The notes under the pieces are model-generated. The model saw nothing but the letters and a program-made list of their open reading frames with translations, was not told the origin of the DNA and did not search any database. From Candidula unifasciata (taxonomy: Eukaryota; Mollusca; Gastropoda; Stylommatophora; Geomitridae): a DNA stretch of 64,000 nt. The DNA is taken from the NCBI GenBank assembly GCA_905116865.2, contig CAJHNH020006035.1:84946-148945 (forward strand). The letters are read 5' to 3'. Of the stretch, positions 10,631 to 21,430 are shown in pieces (position 1 is the first letter of the stretch; every line of letters begins with the position of its first letter). The position numbers and the translations under genes are program-made.

Positions 10631-10940
10631 TATCACTCTCTAACATCATACAACTAGACAACACACAGAGAATGTGTTACCATCTCCAAGAAAAGATATA
10701 ATACAGCCAACATCACCATTTATATACTTCTTACTCTCTAATACACATGCACTTATTACCCTCCTAAACTTATGTACTTATTACCTTTAAACATTCATAT
10801 ACTTATTACCCTTTAACACAATGCACTTATTACACTCTTAGATTTAGGTACTTATTATAATCAAACATTCTTGTACTTATCACCCTCTAACTCACATGGT
10901 TTATTGTCCTCCAAAATCTATGTACTTATTTCCCTCTTAG
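10631..10940. repeat. Minisatellite right edge (degenerate)
   Basis: Units such as CATGCACTTATTACCCTCCT and ATTCATATACTTATTACCCT continue with many changes to about 10940. They mirror the degenerate left part at 8395-8800. Confidence 0.8.
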
Positions 10941-11860
10941 TCTATTTCTTATAAAACGCATGCAATCGCTGCCTTCTAACCCTCTGTTTTGTTTTTCTAC
11001 GCCAATCACTTCTGCCCTGTACTTTTTTCATTTCCTTCACATTTTATATGTGCGCCATTGAATACCTTTAGATACATTTATAATGTATTTACCGACCTCT
11101 TGTTTTTCCCTACGCCTTACATTCTCTTGCATGTGACGCTATCTTAATGTTAACCTAATTTAAATAGAAGTCGACGGGAATTGTTGGACATCTCAATAAA
11201 CAATGCGATTATGTGAAGCAAACGAGAATTTGGCATAAAAACAGTTGGTAACATTTCAAATGTGAAAATCAACAGGATACCAGGAAAAAAAAAAAAATTA
11301 AATTTTAAAAACAGTAGGTAATATTTTAAACGCGAACAATTACCACACAAATTTTGGAGAGAAAAAATCTGGACATATTTAAGCAAATCGTTTTTTAACC
11401 AAAAACGTCACAACAGAACACAAATAAATTATTAAAGCAGTTGGAATTCCGATGGCAGCCGAGGCTATTTAATTGGAAACGGTTTACATATAATAAGGTA
11501 TTGATTTAAAATAAGCATGTTTGGAAATCTTTTTAAGACAACGAACAGATGCAAAGCTTTGGACAATCCGTTTTCATAAATCATTAATATTATTATGAAA
11601 TTTAACTTTGTTTTTCTTAACAAGTGTAAAAGTAACATGCATGTGGTGCTTATTTTTGTTAGTCTGCAATACATTTCTTATGTTTCTGTATGCTCTGTGG
11701 GTGATGGTAAGTGTATCAAACATCACAGTTCAACTAAGAATATAGTCACAAGAGAAGAAAAGTGAAAAGGAAAGGGGAAGGGTGAGACAATATTAGATCA
11801 TCAGGATAGCATGGCCAGCCCATTCACCTGAATTTTTTCCGACTGAGCATTTCTGGGATA
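10941..11860. other. Unassigned AT-rich DNA
   Basis: No recognised repeat or gene. A-rich runs at 11284-11297; short frames only. Confidence 0.4.
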
Positions 11861-11861
11861 T

Positions 11862-12256
11862 CCTTGGTCAAAGATTGTCAGTAAAATCTCCCCCTGCCAA
11901 TGGATGTTGCACAGCTGACTGCATGTCTGCTTCAGGAATGCCAAGCTGTTGCTCGGGATATTCTTCGGACCCCTGTGAACTCGATGTGTCTGCGCGGTCT
12001 TGAATGCCTTTCTGCAGACGGTAGCGGTTCCCGATTTTAAAATCTCTAGTTGTATAATTACTATTGTGTGTTCTTTGAAAAGTTGGTTGCCACACTTCCC
12101 AGCTTCGTTGCGTTTGAAGGTGTATTTCCATGCTAAGTCTATTTGGTATTTAATAAATGTCGTTTTAACTGATATTACTTACGTTTATATCAGATTTATT
12201 TCATGGTTTTAACCAAAGTTTTTCTAAGTGGCCCTAACTTTTGACGAACAGTATAT
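11862..12256 (-). mobile_element. Tc1/mariner-like relic
   Basis: On the minus strand the right edge reads ATACTGTTCGTCAAAAGTTA then GGGCCACTTAG, which resembles Tc1/mariner termini and follows a TA. Downstream, frames give QQLGIPEADMQSAVQHPLAG and EILLTIFDQGYPRN, reminiscent of a transposase N-terminal region, in two different frames. No DDE catalytic part and no second terminus are visible. The superfamily call rests mainly on the terminus and is tentative. Confidence 0.45.
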
Positions 12257-12315
12257 TAGCCGCGGACGCTGATGTATATTTTGATGGAGAATTTGACCAC
12301 CCATGACATAACTGA

Positions 12316-12337
12316 CATATATATATATATATATATC
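12316..12337. repeat. AT microsatellite
   Basis: Short run of AT dinucleotides. Confidence 0.9.
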
Positions 12338-12518
12338 TCTGTCTTACCTCCTTAAAATAATAGACACGTTCCAAGTTTATCCCAAAGTTTTTGAGTCCAT
12401 GCTAATCACTTCTAATAGTGTGACTTTTTAATCTCTAAAATGTTTAGTCTGTGAATGCAAAACTGCCCATCAGAGATAACCAAGGCAAACTGCTTACTAC
12501 AGAACTATCATGCATCCA

Positions 12519-13790
12519 TCATGTAGCAGGTCCTTTGCAGAACGTCGCTCTCATCACAGTCTGCCTGAAAGAAACTCGGTCTCTCGCCAGCTTTCCGGCA
12601 TCATGTACTTTCAAACTGAAGGAGTGACTTATATCTTGTGCCCATCTTCGTGTTGGTCGGTCCCCGCCCCTCCTTCCTGGTACCATGCTTTCTGCTATAA
12701 TTTTTTTCCAATCCGTCGTGGCGCTTGATATGACCAAAATTTTTCAGCTTCCGAGATAGGATGCTGTTTATTAGCCAACCTTCCTTGATGTTCAGATCTT
12801 TCAAGATGTCAGTATTTCTCCTCTTTTTCGTCCAAGATATTCTGATAATCGTTCTATAGCATTTCAGCTCAAAAGTCTCTACTCTCTCTTTTAAAGACCA
12901 TGCTTTGTCTACGATTCACATCCGTATGTTGCTACAGGGAAGATGGATGCTCTCAAAATTATAATTTGTATCTCCTTGCTAGAAAGACTTTTAATGCTGT
13001 TTAATCTTTGCATTGTTATGATCATCCTTCTTTTAATTTCTGTAAGTCTCCATTGTTATTTTTAAAGAGCCTAGATATTCAAAGTTTGTGACATATTTAA
13101 TTTCTTCATTATTATTATTATTTTTTTTTTTTTTTGGTGGCAGCCAGTTTTATGTGTAGACATTATTTTCGTTTTCTTTAAATTCAAGAACAGATTTTGA
13201 TCTTCATTGTGCTTTTGGACAGACAATATTACATTTTTTATTCACTTCACTCTGTTCGAAAGGAGGACTGTGTCATCTGCGTAGCGAAGTTCCGGAATAG
13301 GGTTGCCACCAATTTTGAGCGGATCATAACTGTCACAAGTCTGGTCATTTTTGACATTTCTCATTATATTTTATGCGTAATTATATATTGAAAAGATATG
13401 GTGAAAGAATGCACCCCTGCCTCACTCCCTTTTGCACCTCGAACCAGTCAGATGTTTCATCAGCTGCTCTGATGGCCGCTTATTGTTCATGATAAAGATT
13501 TTCAATTAAATGCACTAAATACGTTGGAAACCCCATACTTCCCATAATAGTCCCCAGTTTCTGATGTTAGACACAATTAAATACCTTGCTATAATAAACA
13601 GGCATGAAGATCTACGTTGTATTCTCTGCATTAAAAAAAAAATTCTTTTCATATTTAAGATATAATCCCTAGTTCCTCTACCCTGTCTTAACCCCGCTTG
13701 TGCTTATGTAGCTCATATTATAATGAGCTTCCATGATGAGTTTCTTGGGATAGTAATGTTTCCAGTTGCTTTCCACTCTACTCTCAGTAC
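12519..13790 (-). mobile_element. RTE-like LINE relic with reverse-transcriptase blocks
   Basis: Reading leftward: QAGLRQGRGTRDYILNMKRI near 13690, then the RT block WFEVQKGVRQGCILSPYLFN near 13430, then LINSILSRKLKNFGHIKRHD and MVPGRRGGDRPTRRWAQDIS near 12640, ending in ARDRVSFRQTVMRATFCKG near 12540. The order is that of an RTE-like polyprotein from RT fingers to C-terminus. Many stops and frameshifts. Same family as 1085-1310, 22055-22212 and 35475-35790. Confidence 0.85.
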
Positions 13791-13799
13791 CAAGCAATT

Positions 13800-13842
13800 A
13801 TTATTATTATTTTTTTTTTTTTGGGGGGGGGGGGGGGGGGTA
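13800..13842. repeat. T run followed by G run
   Basis: TTATTATTATT, a run of T, then about 18 G. Likely length-variable and prone to sequencing error. Confidence 0.9.
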
Positions 13843-13852
13843 AATCATCATA

Positions 13853-15290
13853 ATGCGGCTCGGAAAGGGGGTAGATAAATGCCTACGAGTGGAAAAAGCA
13901 GAATTCAGAAAGGGCAGAGGAACAGCTGAGCACATCTCCACCCTACGTAACATTTTAGAACAATGCAATGAATGGCAGAGAAGTATATATATATTAATTT
14001 TGTTGACTTTGAGAAAGCTTTTGACAGCGTCCGTAGAGGCAGTCTCTGGAAAATATTACGACATTATGGAAATCCAGAAAAGATAGTCAACATAATTGCT
14101 CTCTTCTATAAAGACTTTTCCTGCAGTATAAAAAAATTACAATACATCTTTCCCTAGGAAAGACAGGTGTAAGACAGGGATGTGTTATGTCATGCCTCCT
14201 CTTCAACCGTGTGATTGATTGGATACTAAAGAACACAGTAGACAAGACATCGAGAGGCATACGGTGGACTCCATTCACCATGCTTGAGGATCTTGATTTT
14301 GCAGATGATATAGCAATCCGATCACATAAACATGAACATATACAAGAGAAAAGTAACAAACTACACAGCACATCAGAAATGGTGAGATTGAGAATAAATA
14401 CAAGGAAAAATAAGATCATGACAAACAGTTCAAACAAACAGCCAGTGACCATAAATAACCAAACACATGAAAATGTAGAAAATTTCACATATGTTGGTAG
14501 TGTGGTGTCCCTACTGACTTACTGATTGACTTTCTACCCCACCAGGACATCACACCAGCGATAAACACCCGATGACACAAAGTGCCACCATGTGGGTGAG
14601 GATCGCCGTGGAGAGGTCCCAGAAACCGCGTTCAGACGATTGGCCATATTTATGGCCTGCCTATATTGCGATCCCTGGCAAAAGCCAGGGTGGAGCTTCG
14701 AATAACAAAACATTTTATCCTGAAAAGGACGATAGATATACCAATCCCTACTGGGAGGGACAGAGGAAGACATACAGTCACGCCTAAACAAAGATAGAGC
14801 TGCCTTTGAAAGGATGGGGCAAATCTGGAAATCCAACGGTTCCTGCAGAGGAACGAAACTCCGACTCTTCAAGGGCATCATTTTGCCAGTTCTTCTTTAT
14901 GGAGCAGAATGCTTGAGAATGGCCAGAAATGATGCACACAAGCTACCCACCTTCCACCACACAAGTATACGTAGAATTTTCAAAATTTTCTGGCCAGATA
15001 CAATCTCAAACACTAAACTGCTTCGAATCACTAACCAAGAAACTTTAGACAGTATGATTACCAAGAGAAGATGGAAATGGCTTGGCCACGTTATGAGAAT
15101 AAATACTGATATACCTGCCAAAAACAGCTCTCACATGGATACCAAAGGGAAATAGAAAGAAGGGGCGCCTGACAACAACATAGAGACGAACGATGGAAAG
15201 TGACCTGAGTGCGGCATCTCTAACATGGAAAAATGAACTGAAGATCGCACAAGACAGGAAAGCATGGTGTCCCCTCTGAAGCCTCATGTG
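13853..15290 (+). mobile_element. RTE-like LINE, RT to C-terminus, split by repeat C
   Basis: Plus-strand frames give KAEFRKGRGTAEHISTLRNI, NFVDFEKAFDSVRRGSLWKI, TGVRQGCVMSCLLFN and DLDFADDIAIRSH, the RT fingers and palm with the catalytic FADD. After the insertion at 14517-14744 it continues with LFKGIILPVLLYGAECLRM, FWPDTISNTKLLRITNQE and KWLGHVMRI. Frameshifts occur near 14080 and 14150. Endonuclease part absent. A member of the same general family lies at 16322-17040. Confidence 0.9.
14517..14744 (-). repeat. SINE-like repeat, family C, inserted in a LINE
   Basis: Flanked by TCCCTACTG at 14508-14516 and 14745-14753. Removing the insert and one flank joins VGSVVSLL to GGTEEDIQSRL in one frame, the usual LINE sequence. 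The body contains GTGGGTGAGGATCGCCGTGG and AAAAGCCAGGGTGGAGCTTC, the reverse complement of the copy at 3565-3757. Confidence 0.85.
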
Positions 15291-16090
15291 CCACTAGGCA
15301 TAAAGAGAATTGATATATATGATAATGAATGCAAAACGTTACCGAAGGCTAAGAGCAATATGTCAAATTCGTTTCTAAAATGATCCAAAATTGTCGTACT
15401 TGTAGCAGTTATTGCATTGTTAGGAAAACTATATATTCTGAAAACCTTAGACAATTTGCAATCGTATTACTGTAATGTATAAAAATTACGACCTCGGGCA
15501 ATGCAATTTTTTTGCGGCGACAGAATTTATGTAGGTAATATCTCCTAGCCTCACGTGACGGGCTTGCGACGTGGGAAATCGCAGAAGTCGATCCAGCCAA
15601 TGGTAACAGCTTTAGACCAGAAAATGTATCTGCGTTTTTTTTTTTCGAAAACAATCGATCGCAAGCCTTTTCTCTCCTCCCAACAACTAGACAAATGCCG
15701 CTATCATCTACATTAGACTGCGGAAATGTTTCAAGTCATCGCGTATGTCTCCCCTGTCGTAGATTTCGTTCTACAACGTGGAAAGATTTGCTGTCGGAAA
15801 CTGCAGAATTCAAATGTCTCCGGGAATGGAGAATTCTGTTTTATGTTCCTGTCGATGGGATTGTTCTACTCAAATAAAATTTGTCTGTCTGTATCGTTCT
15901 CTCTCTATCTGTCCAGCTGCTTGTTTGTCTATCTGTCACACATATACACACATATGCATGTGTGTGTATGTGTATGTGGTGTATTTGTGATGGACTCATG
16001 AAAGGGTGTGACAAGGATATATTAGTTAAGGTTGGAAGAAATTAGTTATGAAATGTTAGTCAGAGACTTTAAAGATAATGACTAAGTTTG
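15291..16090. other. Unassigned DNA with a TG-rich tract
   Basis: No gene or repeat family recognised. A CATATG/TG-rich tract lies at about 15935-15980. Confidence 0.4.
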
Positions 16091-16095
16091 TAGGA

Positions 16096-16220
16096 TTTGG
16101 GAGCCGTGGTGGTGTAGCGGCTAGACCTACGAATCGGAAGGTCGCGGGTTCAGTTCCTGACGGAGCCGGACGTTTTTCAAAAAGTTACATTTGCTCACAG
16201 GTCCACCAAGCCTTCTGTTT
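16096..16220 (+). repeat. SINE head, family B
   Basis: GGGAGCCGTGGTGGTGTAGC, GGCTAGAC (A-box-like) and GGTCGCGGGTTCAGTTCC (B-box-like), then the GGAGCCGGACGTTTTTCAAA junction. The 3' half is missing or decayed. Confidence 0.85.
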
Positions 16221-16321
16221 ACGCAGCAGTTAAAGTCAGTATAAACACATCACCCGAGTTTATATACAGATTATTCTGTAAAGTCTAAGTGACAAGACTG
16301 TCAGTTCCTGGAAAAATATCA

Positions 16322-17040
16322 AGTATGAATATTTTAGAAAAACTAAAAGATGCCATTGATAAAAAAAAGCTAAGAGCTGTATAGGCAGGTTTTCGTACAA
16401 AGAGATCCTATACTGACCATATAGTCACATTACGATTAATAACGGAACGGAGCATTGAACTCATTGGATTCATAGATTATGAAAAAGCATTGAAAAGGAG
16501 TCTCTCTGGAAATTGACTGCGCACTTTGGGTTCCCACAGAAAGTTATTAACTTAGTAAAGGGATATCGTTTGTCGCCTCTTCTATTTTCTTATTGGCAAT
16601 AGACTGGATTATTAAGACAGCAACTGCTAATGCCAGAATAGGAATTTAGTGGCATCCTACAAAACAGTTTGATGATTTGGACTTCACTGATGATATTTCT
16701 CTTCTATTCCATTCAGGAAATCATGTGTAAGATAAATTAAATATGCTTGATACGAGATCACAGCAACTAGGTCTAACGATCCATAAGAGAAAAACAAAGA
16801 TATTGAGAATAAATCAGGCAAATACTAATGTAGTTTCTCTTTATGGTGCCCAGCTCCTGGATGTGGAGGCTCACACCTATTTGGGCAGCAATGTAGTTAA
16901 AGATGGGGGAACTCAAAGGGAACCTAAAATGCGAATACGAAAGGAAAGAGAAACTCTTACTGCGCTGGGAAATTTGTGGAGGTCGAAAGAAATAAAAATG
17001 AATCCCCTTTCCTCAGCGAGCCCCACTCCGTTCAATTTAC
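16322..17040 (+). mobile_element. RTE-like LINE relic
   Basis: Fragments AGFRTKRSYTDHIVTLRLI, LIGFIDYEKAL, then LGLTIHKRKTKILRINQANT and VEAHTYLGSNVVKDGG in order on the plus strand. The region between holds deletions. Related to the minus-strand element at 32320-33420, which reads LGLQIHKGKTKIMRINKANS. Confidence 0.85.
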
Positions 17041-17378
17041 GGTATTTGTCCATGTATACAAAGATATCATCATCTTCATGATCATCACAAACCACTTCTG
17101 CAGCTGAGCGCCGTGAGGAGGAATAATCTGCAATACAGTGCACACTGGCTATTGCCATGACGTGTAGGAGTAGAGTGGCTTTAATGTCAATCCATATTTT
17201 TCGCGGCCGTCGTTTTGATCTTGTAGTTGATCTTTTGAAATGTAGTGCTTGCGATGGTAATTGACCTTGCTGCATTCTAACGAGATCGCCAAACCATTTA
17301 ATCTGCTGTTTCTCGATGAATCTAGTACAAGGTGTCGTTCCCATGCTTTGTCTGATAGTATCATTATTTGCTCAATCA
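16985..17378 (-). mobile_element. LINE 3' end with ATG-type tail
   Basis: Minus-strand translation gives RFIEKQQIKWFGDLVRMQQG and RRPRKIWIDIK, the C-terminal GH/GDLVRM and RPRKxWID pattern of RTE-like LINEs. The 3' end is the reverse complement of ATCATCATCTTCATGATCAT at about 17068-17088. Its 3' part overlaps the end of the plus-strand LINE, so the join is a head-on boundary of two elements. Confidence 0.7.
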
Positions 17379-17610
17379 CAGATGGTGAAGTTGGAGGCTT
17401 TTCTCAGGCATCTCATCTCGCAAAGTGGAGATTTTGTGTACATGGGCTTTACAGTGTCCATATTTGGCAGTGTTGGCTTTCGCTTGCTACCGTCTTTAGC
17501 TTGTGGTGACGATCATTTGTTGTCGTTTGCTTGCTATCGAAGACCATATAAGACCAAATGTTTCTCCATTTTTTTTTAAAGTTTAAAATTGAGGGTGGTC
17601 TTATACAAGG

Positions 17611-17949
17611 GTCGGCTCTGTGGCTAAGTCGATGCGAACGCTTCGTAATGCCGGGATGCCGGGTTTGATCCCAGCTGCGGGCCATGCGCCTTGCGCTGGT
17701 TTTGACAGTGGTATCAAGAAAGCCGATCGTCCAGAAAGCAATGGCAAACTACTGGACGTAAATATGCCTGCAATGTCCTGTAAAGAATACGCAACTAATT
17801 ACCTATTCGTAATGCCGGGATGCCGGGTTCGATCCCAGCTGCGGGCCATGCGCCTTGCGTTGGTTTCGACAGTGGTATCAAGAAAAACCACACAACAGCC
17901 AGGTGCTTTTGGGGTTGGTTCGTCCTGTAAAGGATACTTAACTAACCCA
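17611..17949 (+). repeat. SINE, family A, rearranged dimer
   Basis: Begins GTCGGCTCTGTGGCTAAGTC (A-box-like) with GGTTTGATCCC (B box). A second head starting CGTAATGCCGGGATGCCGGG appears at about 17807 with GGTTCGATCCC, so the copy is a partial tandem dimer. Flanked by TCTTATACAAGG at 17599-17610 and 17950-17961. Noncoding. Confidence 0.9.
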
Positions 17950-17962
17950 TCTTATACAAGGA

Positions 17963-18221
17963 GGGAGTCGCTGTGGTGTATCCGCTAGACACCGCGGGTC
18001 TGAAGGTCGTGAGTTTGGGTCCTGAAGGAATCGGACTTATTAAAAAAATTACCCTGGCTCCCAGATCGACCAAATCTAGAGTGGGTACCAGGTGCAGTCC
18101 TAGGAAGGAAAGGCAGTCAGCATGGTGCTGACAACATCACTCGCCAAGTGCTGATTGGTCTATAAAATAAAGGTCTAGCCCTATAGGCCCAATACCCCTG
18201 AAGGTGTGAAAAAGGGTCCCT
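17963..18221 (+). repeat. SINE, family B, complete copy
   Basis: Starts GGGAGTCGCTGTGGTGTATC, contains CTGATTGGTCTATAAAATAA and ends GTGTGAAAAAGGGTCCCT. Flanked by ATCTTATACAAGGA at 17949-17962 and 18222-18235, a 14-bp duplication that overlaps the one of the neighbouring family A copy. Confidence 0.9.
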
Positions 18222-18235
18222 ATCTTATACAAGGA

Positions 18236-18919
18236 AGGTTGCAATTAAATATTTAAATAAATAGATGCCACTATTCAGATTCAACCGTGTGCCCTGTTTT
18301 TTTTTCCCACACACCCCTTTCCAGCCTTCCCTGGTCTATTTCTTCTCAACACTCTATCCCCTCCTATTCCTCTCCCCCCCCCCCCCTCCGCCCCCCCCCC
18401 CCCCCCAGCACACACACAATGGAGTCGAGAGTTAAAGAATGATACAAGCAAGAAGAATGTTTTATGTGAGACCCAGACAATAACAAAGGAAGTGACAGTC
18501 TGACGCGAGCTAGTTGACGGCCCATGCTCAACAGGGACAGAAGAAGAAGTGGAAGACACAACAAATACATGCTTATGCGCCCGCGCGCGCGAGCACACAC
18601 ACATACAAGAAATATACAGTCGGGTACTTGTTTTCCCTAAGATTAATTTGAGTTGACATACCCAGCAAAATGCACATTTTTTGCAACATTTTTCAAAACA
18701 TTGACGTTGATTAATTTGTTCTAAACAGCCTATATTAGGAGTTGTAAAAATTACCACTTTAATGGTAAATATGTTTACTTAAAATTCTTAAAGTCCCAAT
18801 TATTTACCGGACTTTACAGCGAAAAAATTAGATAAATAGATGCTAACATAAATAATCTGATTACTTGACACACAGTAAACAGAATAAAAGAATGTTGTCG
18901 GTATTAACTCCTTTGTTGT

Positions 18920-18920
<1 letters not shown>
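18236..18920. other. Unassigned DNA with C runs
   Basis: C-rich runs at about 18376-18407, plus CGCG/CA-rich sequence near 18580-18605. No gene recognised; the 158-residue minus frame here is built on these low-complexity tracts. Confidence 0.5.
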
Positions 18921-18921
<1 letters not shown>

Positions 18922-18995
<74 letters not shown>

Positions 18996-19010
18996 GTGTG
19001 TGTGTGTCTG
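18922..19010. repeat. TA microsatellite followed by TG run
   Basis: About 35 AT dinucleotides to 18992, then TGTGTGTGTGTG. Confidence 0.95.
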
Positions 19011-19167
19011 AGTGTAATGTTAAATAAGCAAACGGTATAAGAAGAAGAACTATTACAGACATGCCTTAAGAGAAAAAATAAGATCTCGGTAAGACATTTT
19101 TTTTTAAACCTACCTGGGGGCGCTGGAACCAGGGAACTTTTTCATCCAGACCATTATTACCACCTCC

Positions 19168-19260
19168 CAACCCCCCCCCCCCCCCCCCGAAAACAACTGA
19201 AAGTGGTTAAACCCTCCCCCGCCCCTGCCCCCCCCCCCCCCCCCCCCCCCCCCGTTTTTT
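19168..19260. repeat. Two poly(C) runs
   Basis: C runs at about 19169-19188 and 19228-19253, separated by CCCTCCCCCGCCCCTG-type sequence. Confidence 0.9.
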
Positions 19261-19805
19261 TCCGCCCTCATACAGTCATGTGTAGAAGTCTTTTTAATGT
19301 TTGGTTTATCAGTATAATTAAATTTCGAATATATTTTTTACATATTTGCAATACATTATTATGATTATTGCACACTTCAACAAGACTTTGAGGACCCCAT
19401 CCTTCCCGAGAACATCTGGGAGGGGACTGAGCATACTCAGGGTTTTCTTTGTGCTTGTTCAGAAAGGTGGAGACAGGTCTACTGTGTTCGTAAATTGTTG
19501 CTGTAATTGTTAAAATAAATATCAAATTAAAGATAAAGAAACAAAAAGTAAAATCTGCTGCCACTAGCTCCAAAATTATTGACAGCCAACGAAAGTGAAC
19601 GAATCTGTCACGCACTCTGTCACTTGCCGTTCCTGGAACTGAAAGTCTGTGATTTCTTGGAACTGTCATTAGAGTAGTTTGTATTGCAGTGGGAACATTT
19701 GAAGAATTCCTGGATTTCGGTCAAAACATACAGAAAAAAAAGAGACTAATTTGTCGATGTGGATCATTTTACTTCCATTCCAATAACAGACACAATATTT
19801 GTATG
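19261..19805. other. Unassigned DNA
   Basis: No recognised repeat or gene. A 133-residue minus frame (19268-19669) has no familiar motif. Confidence 0.35.
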
Positions 19806-19809
19806 ATTT

Positions 19810-19955
19810 GAAAGCCCCACCCTGGCTGTTACCGGGGACCCTAATATAACCTTACTGTTGAACGGGGTTTCTGGGACTAGCCCCTGGGAGATTCTCATCC
19901 AAGTGGTGTCACCTGGTGTTAGTCGCTGGTGGGGTTGAACATTAATGACTCACTG
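19810..19955 (+). repeat. SINE-like repeat, family C
   Basis: GAAAGCCCCACCCTGGCTGT at the 5' side and GTCGCTGGTGGGGTTGAACA at the 3' side. Slightly shorter than 3565-3757. Confidence 0.85.
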
Positions 19956-19985
19956 GACATGGCTCATTCTTATACACATAGGACT

Positions 19986-20198
19986 GCCCGCCTCGCTAGC
20001 GTAGTTGGTTAAACCTGACTTCGCGGCGACTGGGTGATGAGCTTGTGGTCCGGGTTCACGGCCGGGGGTAGGTAGAAAAGCAACATTTCTCCCAGATTAA
20101 CAGTATCTATCATGGAATCAAGGCCGAAGGGTTGCGATATCCATAGTATAAGCCAAAGGGTTAATAACGCATGGTTTCTGGATCTTTAAAAAAAAAAA
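19986..20198 (+). repeat. tRNA-derived SINE, family F, with poly(A) tail
   Basis: The head GCTAGCGTAGTTGGTTAAAC (A box) and GGTCCGGGTTCACGGCC (B box) reads like a tRNA with RNA polymerase III promoter. A poly(A) run closes the element at 20187-20199. Target duplication ATACACATAGGACT (19972-19985) and ATACACATAGGATT (20199-20212), one mismatch. This is the only poly(A)-tailed SINE family I see here. Confidence 0.85.
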
Positions 20199-20199
20199 A

Positions 20200-20765
20200 T
20201 ACACATAGGATTGCAGGTTACACCAGGCGGGTGTTGCCTTTACACATATTGGCACCTTTCCTTCTTTCCAGACACAAGTGTTATTTTGTGCCATGAGGAG
20301 ACATGAGAATCAAAGTGCATGGCGATGGCGAGTGTGACTAGCAAGACCCGCTCGCCTTAAAAAACACCTTCACAATTATAGCATGGGATTTCAGGACCGT
20401 TGCTGTCAACATTTGAATTTAGTCTGTTTCTTCTCAGATGCATATCTCTCATCCCTTCTGTAATCATTTCCTCCCTCATTATAATTTCCATTCTGATGTG
20501 CTGCTCCTTCCATACCACACAACATGGTCTATGACGTTTTGTTCCCACATGTGTGCCTAATTATAATTCTTTCCAGTTGAATTGGAATCTGGGGTCTGCG
20601 TTCCAGCTAATATATATATATATATATATTTTTTTTAAAATTCCAGTGTGGTCAAGCTTCAGGTAGGGACGAACCAACTGATCGATAGGAAGTTGCCTCA
20701 CACTGAATTGTCACAGCACATTTTTCACTATTGCGTTACAAGTTGCGTTTTAACATTACTAAACG
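20200..20765. other. Unassigned DNA
   Basis: Contains a short AT microsatellite at 20611-20630 and no recognised gene. Confidence 0.4.
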
Positions 20766-20769
20766 CTTT

Positions 20770-20888
20770 ATTATCTGGCAGCAAAGGGAATTTTTGAAAA
20801 GTCTGCTGCTGTCAGGACCTGAATCCACGACCTCCCGATCCACAGGGTGAGTGTCTAACCACTACACTACGACGGGTCCCTGTACTGG
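20770..20888 (-). repeat. SINE head, family B
   Basis: Reverse complement of ACCCGTCGTAGTGTAGTGGT and GGTCGTGGATTCAGGTCC, i.e. the A-box/B-box head of family B. The 3' half is not adjacent. Confidence 0.8.
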
Positions 20889-21244
20889 GGGCACCAGCGC
20901 TTAAATTGACTATTATACTAATTTCAAAGTTTTACAGATATAATTCTATTGTGCAGTTGTTTAGATATCTCTTCACTTAAAAGTCTTTTACTATCCAACC
21001 CTCTGGTTTTATTCCGAAACAATATTTCTAAACGCCATTAACTTGACAGATATAAGGTACAGTAGGCCTATGGGGCTCCGAAAAAGAAATTGCTTGTGAA
21101 AAGGGTTGTGCAAGTCAAAATAGTTGAGAATTCTGGCCTTAGAGACATTTGGAAACTATTAAACTGAATAACAGCCATGTGCACAAACACTCCCAGTCTG
21201 TCCTAAATATGATACACTGTAGCAAACCATTTGCTCTGAAAAAC

Positions 21245-21430
21245 AGTTAAAAAGGTCCCTTTGACAACTCTTTAGGCATATTGAGAATATAGGGCTAGAC
21301 CTATATTTTTATAGACCAATCAGCACTTAGTGGGCGATATGGTCAGTATCACGCCAGCCACTTTTACTTCCTAGGTCTGCACCTGGTACCCACTCAAAGA
21401 TGGTTGATGTGGGATGAAAAAAAACTGTTC
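21245..21430 (-). repeat. SINE 3' part, family B
   Basis: Plus sequence AAAAAGGTCCCTTTGACAAC, TTATAGACCAATCAGCACTT and CTGCACCTGGTACCCACTCA is the reverse complement of the family B body. The head is missing here; a head in the same orientation lies 350 bp to the left, which does not fit a simple split of one element. Confidence 0.8.

Noticed and set aside
18281..18757. 158-residue minus-strand frame
   Set aside because: Built largely on C-run and CA-rich low-complexity sequence; no conserved motif.
19986..20075. tRNA gene
   Set aside because: A and B boxes are present but the stems do not close cleanly, and the sequence continues into a poly(A)-tailed body with a target duplication, so it is a SINE.
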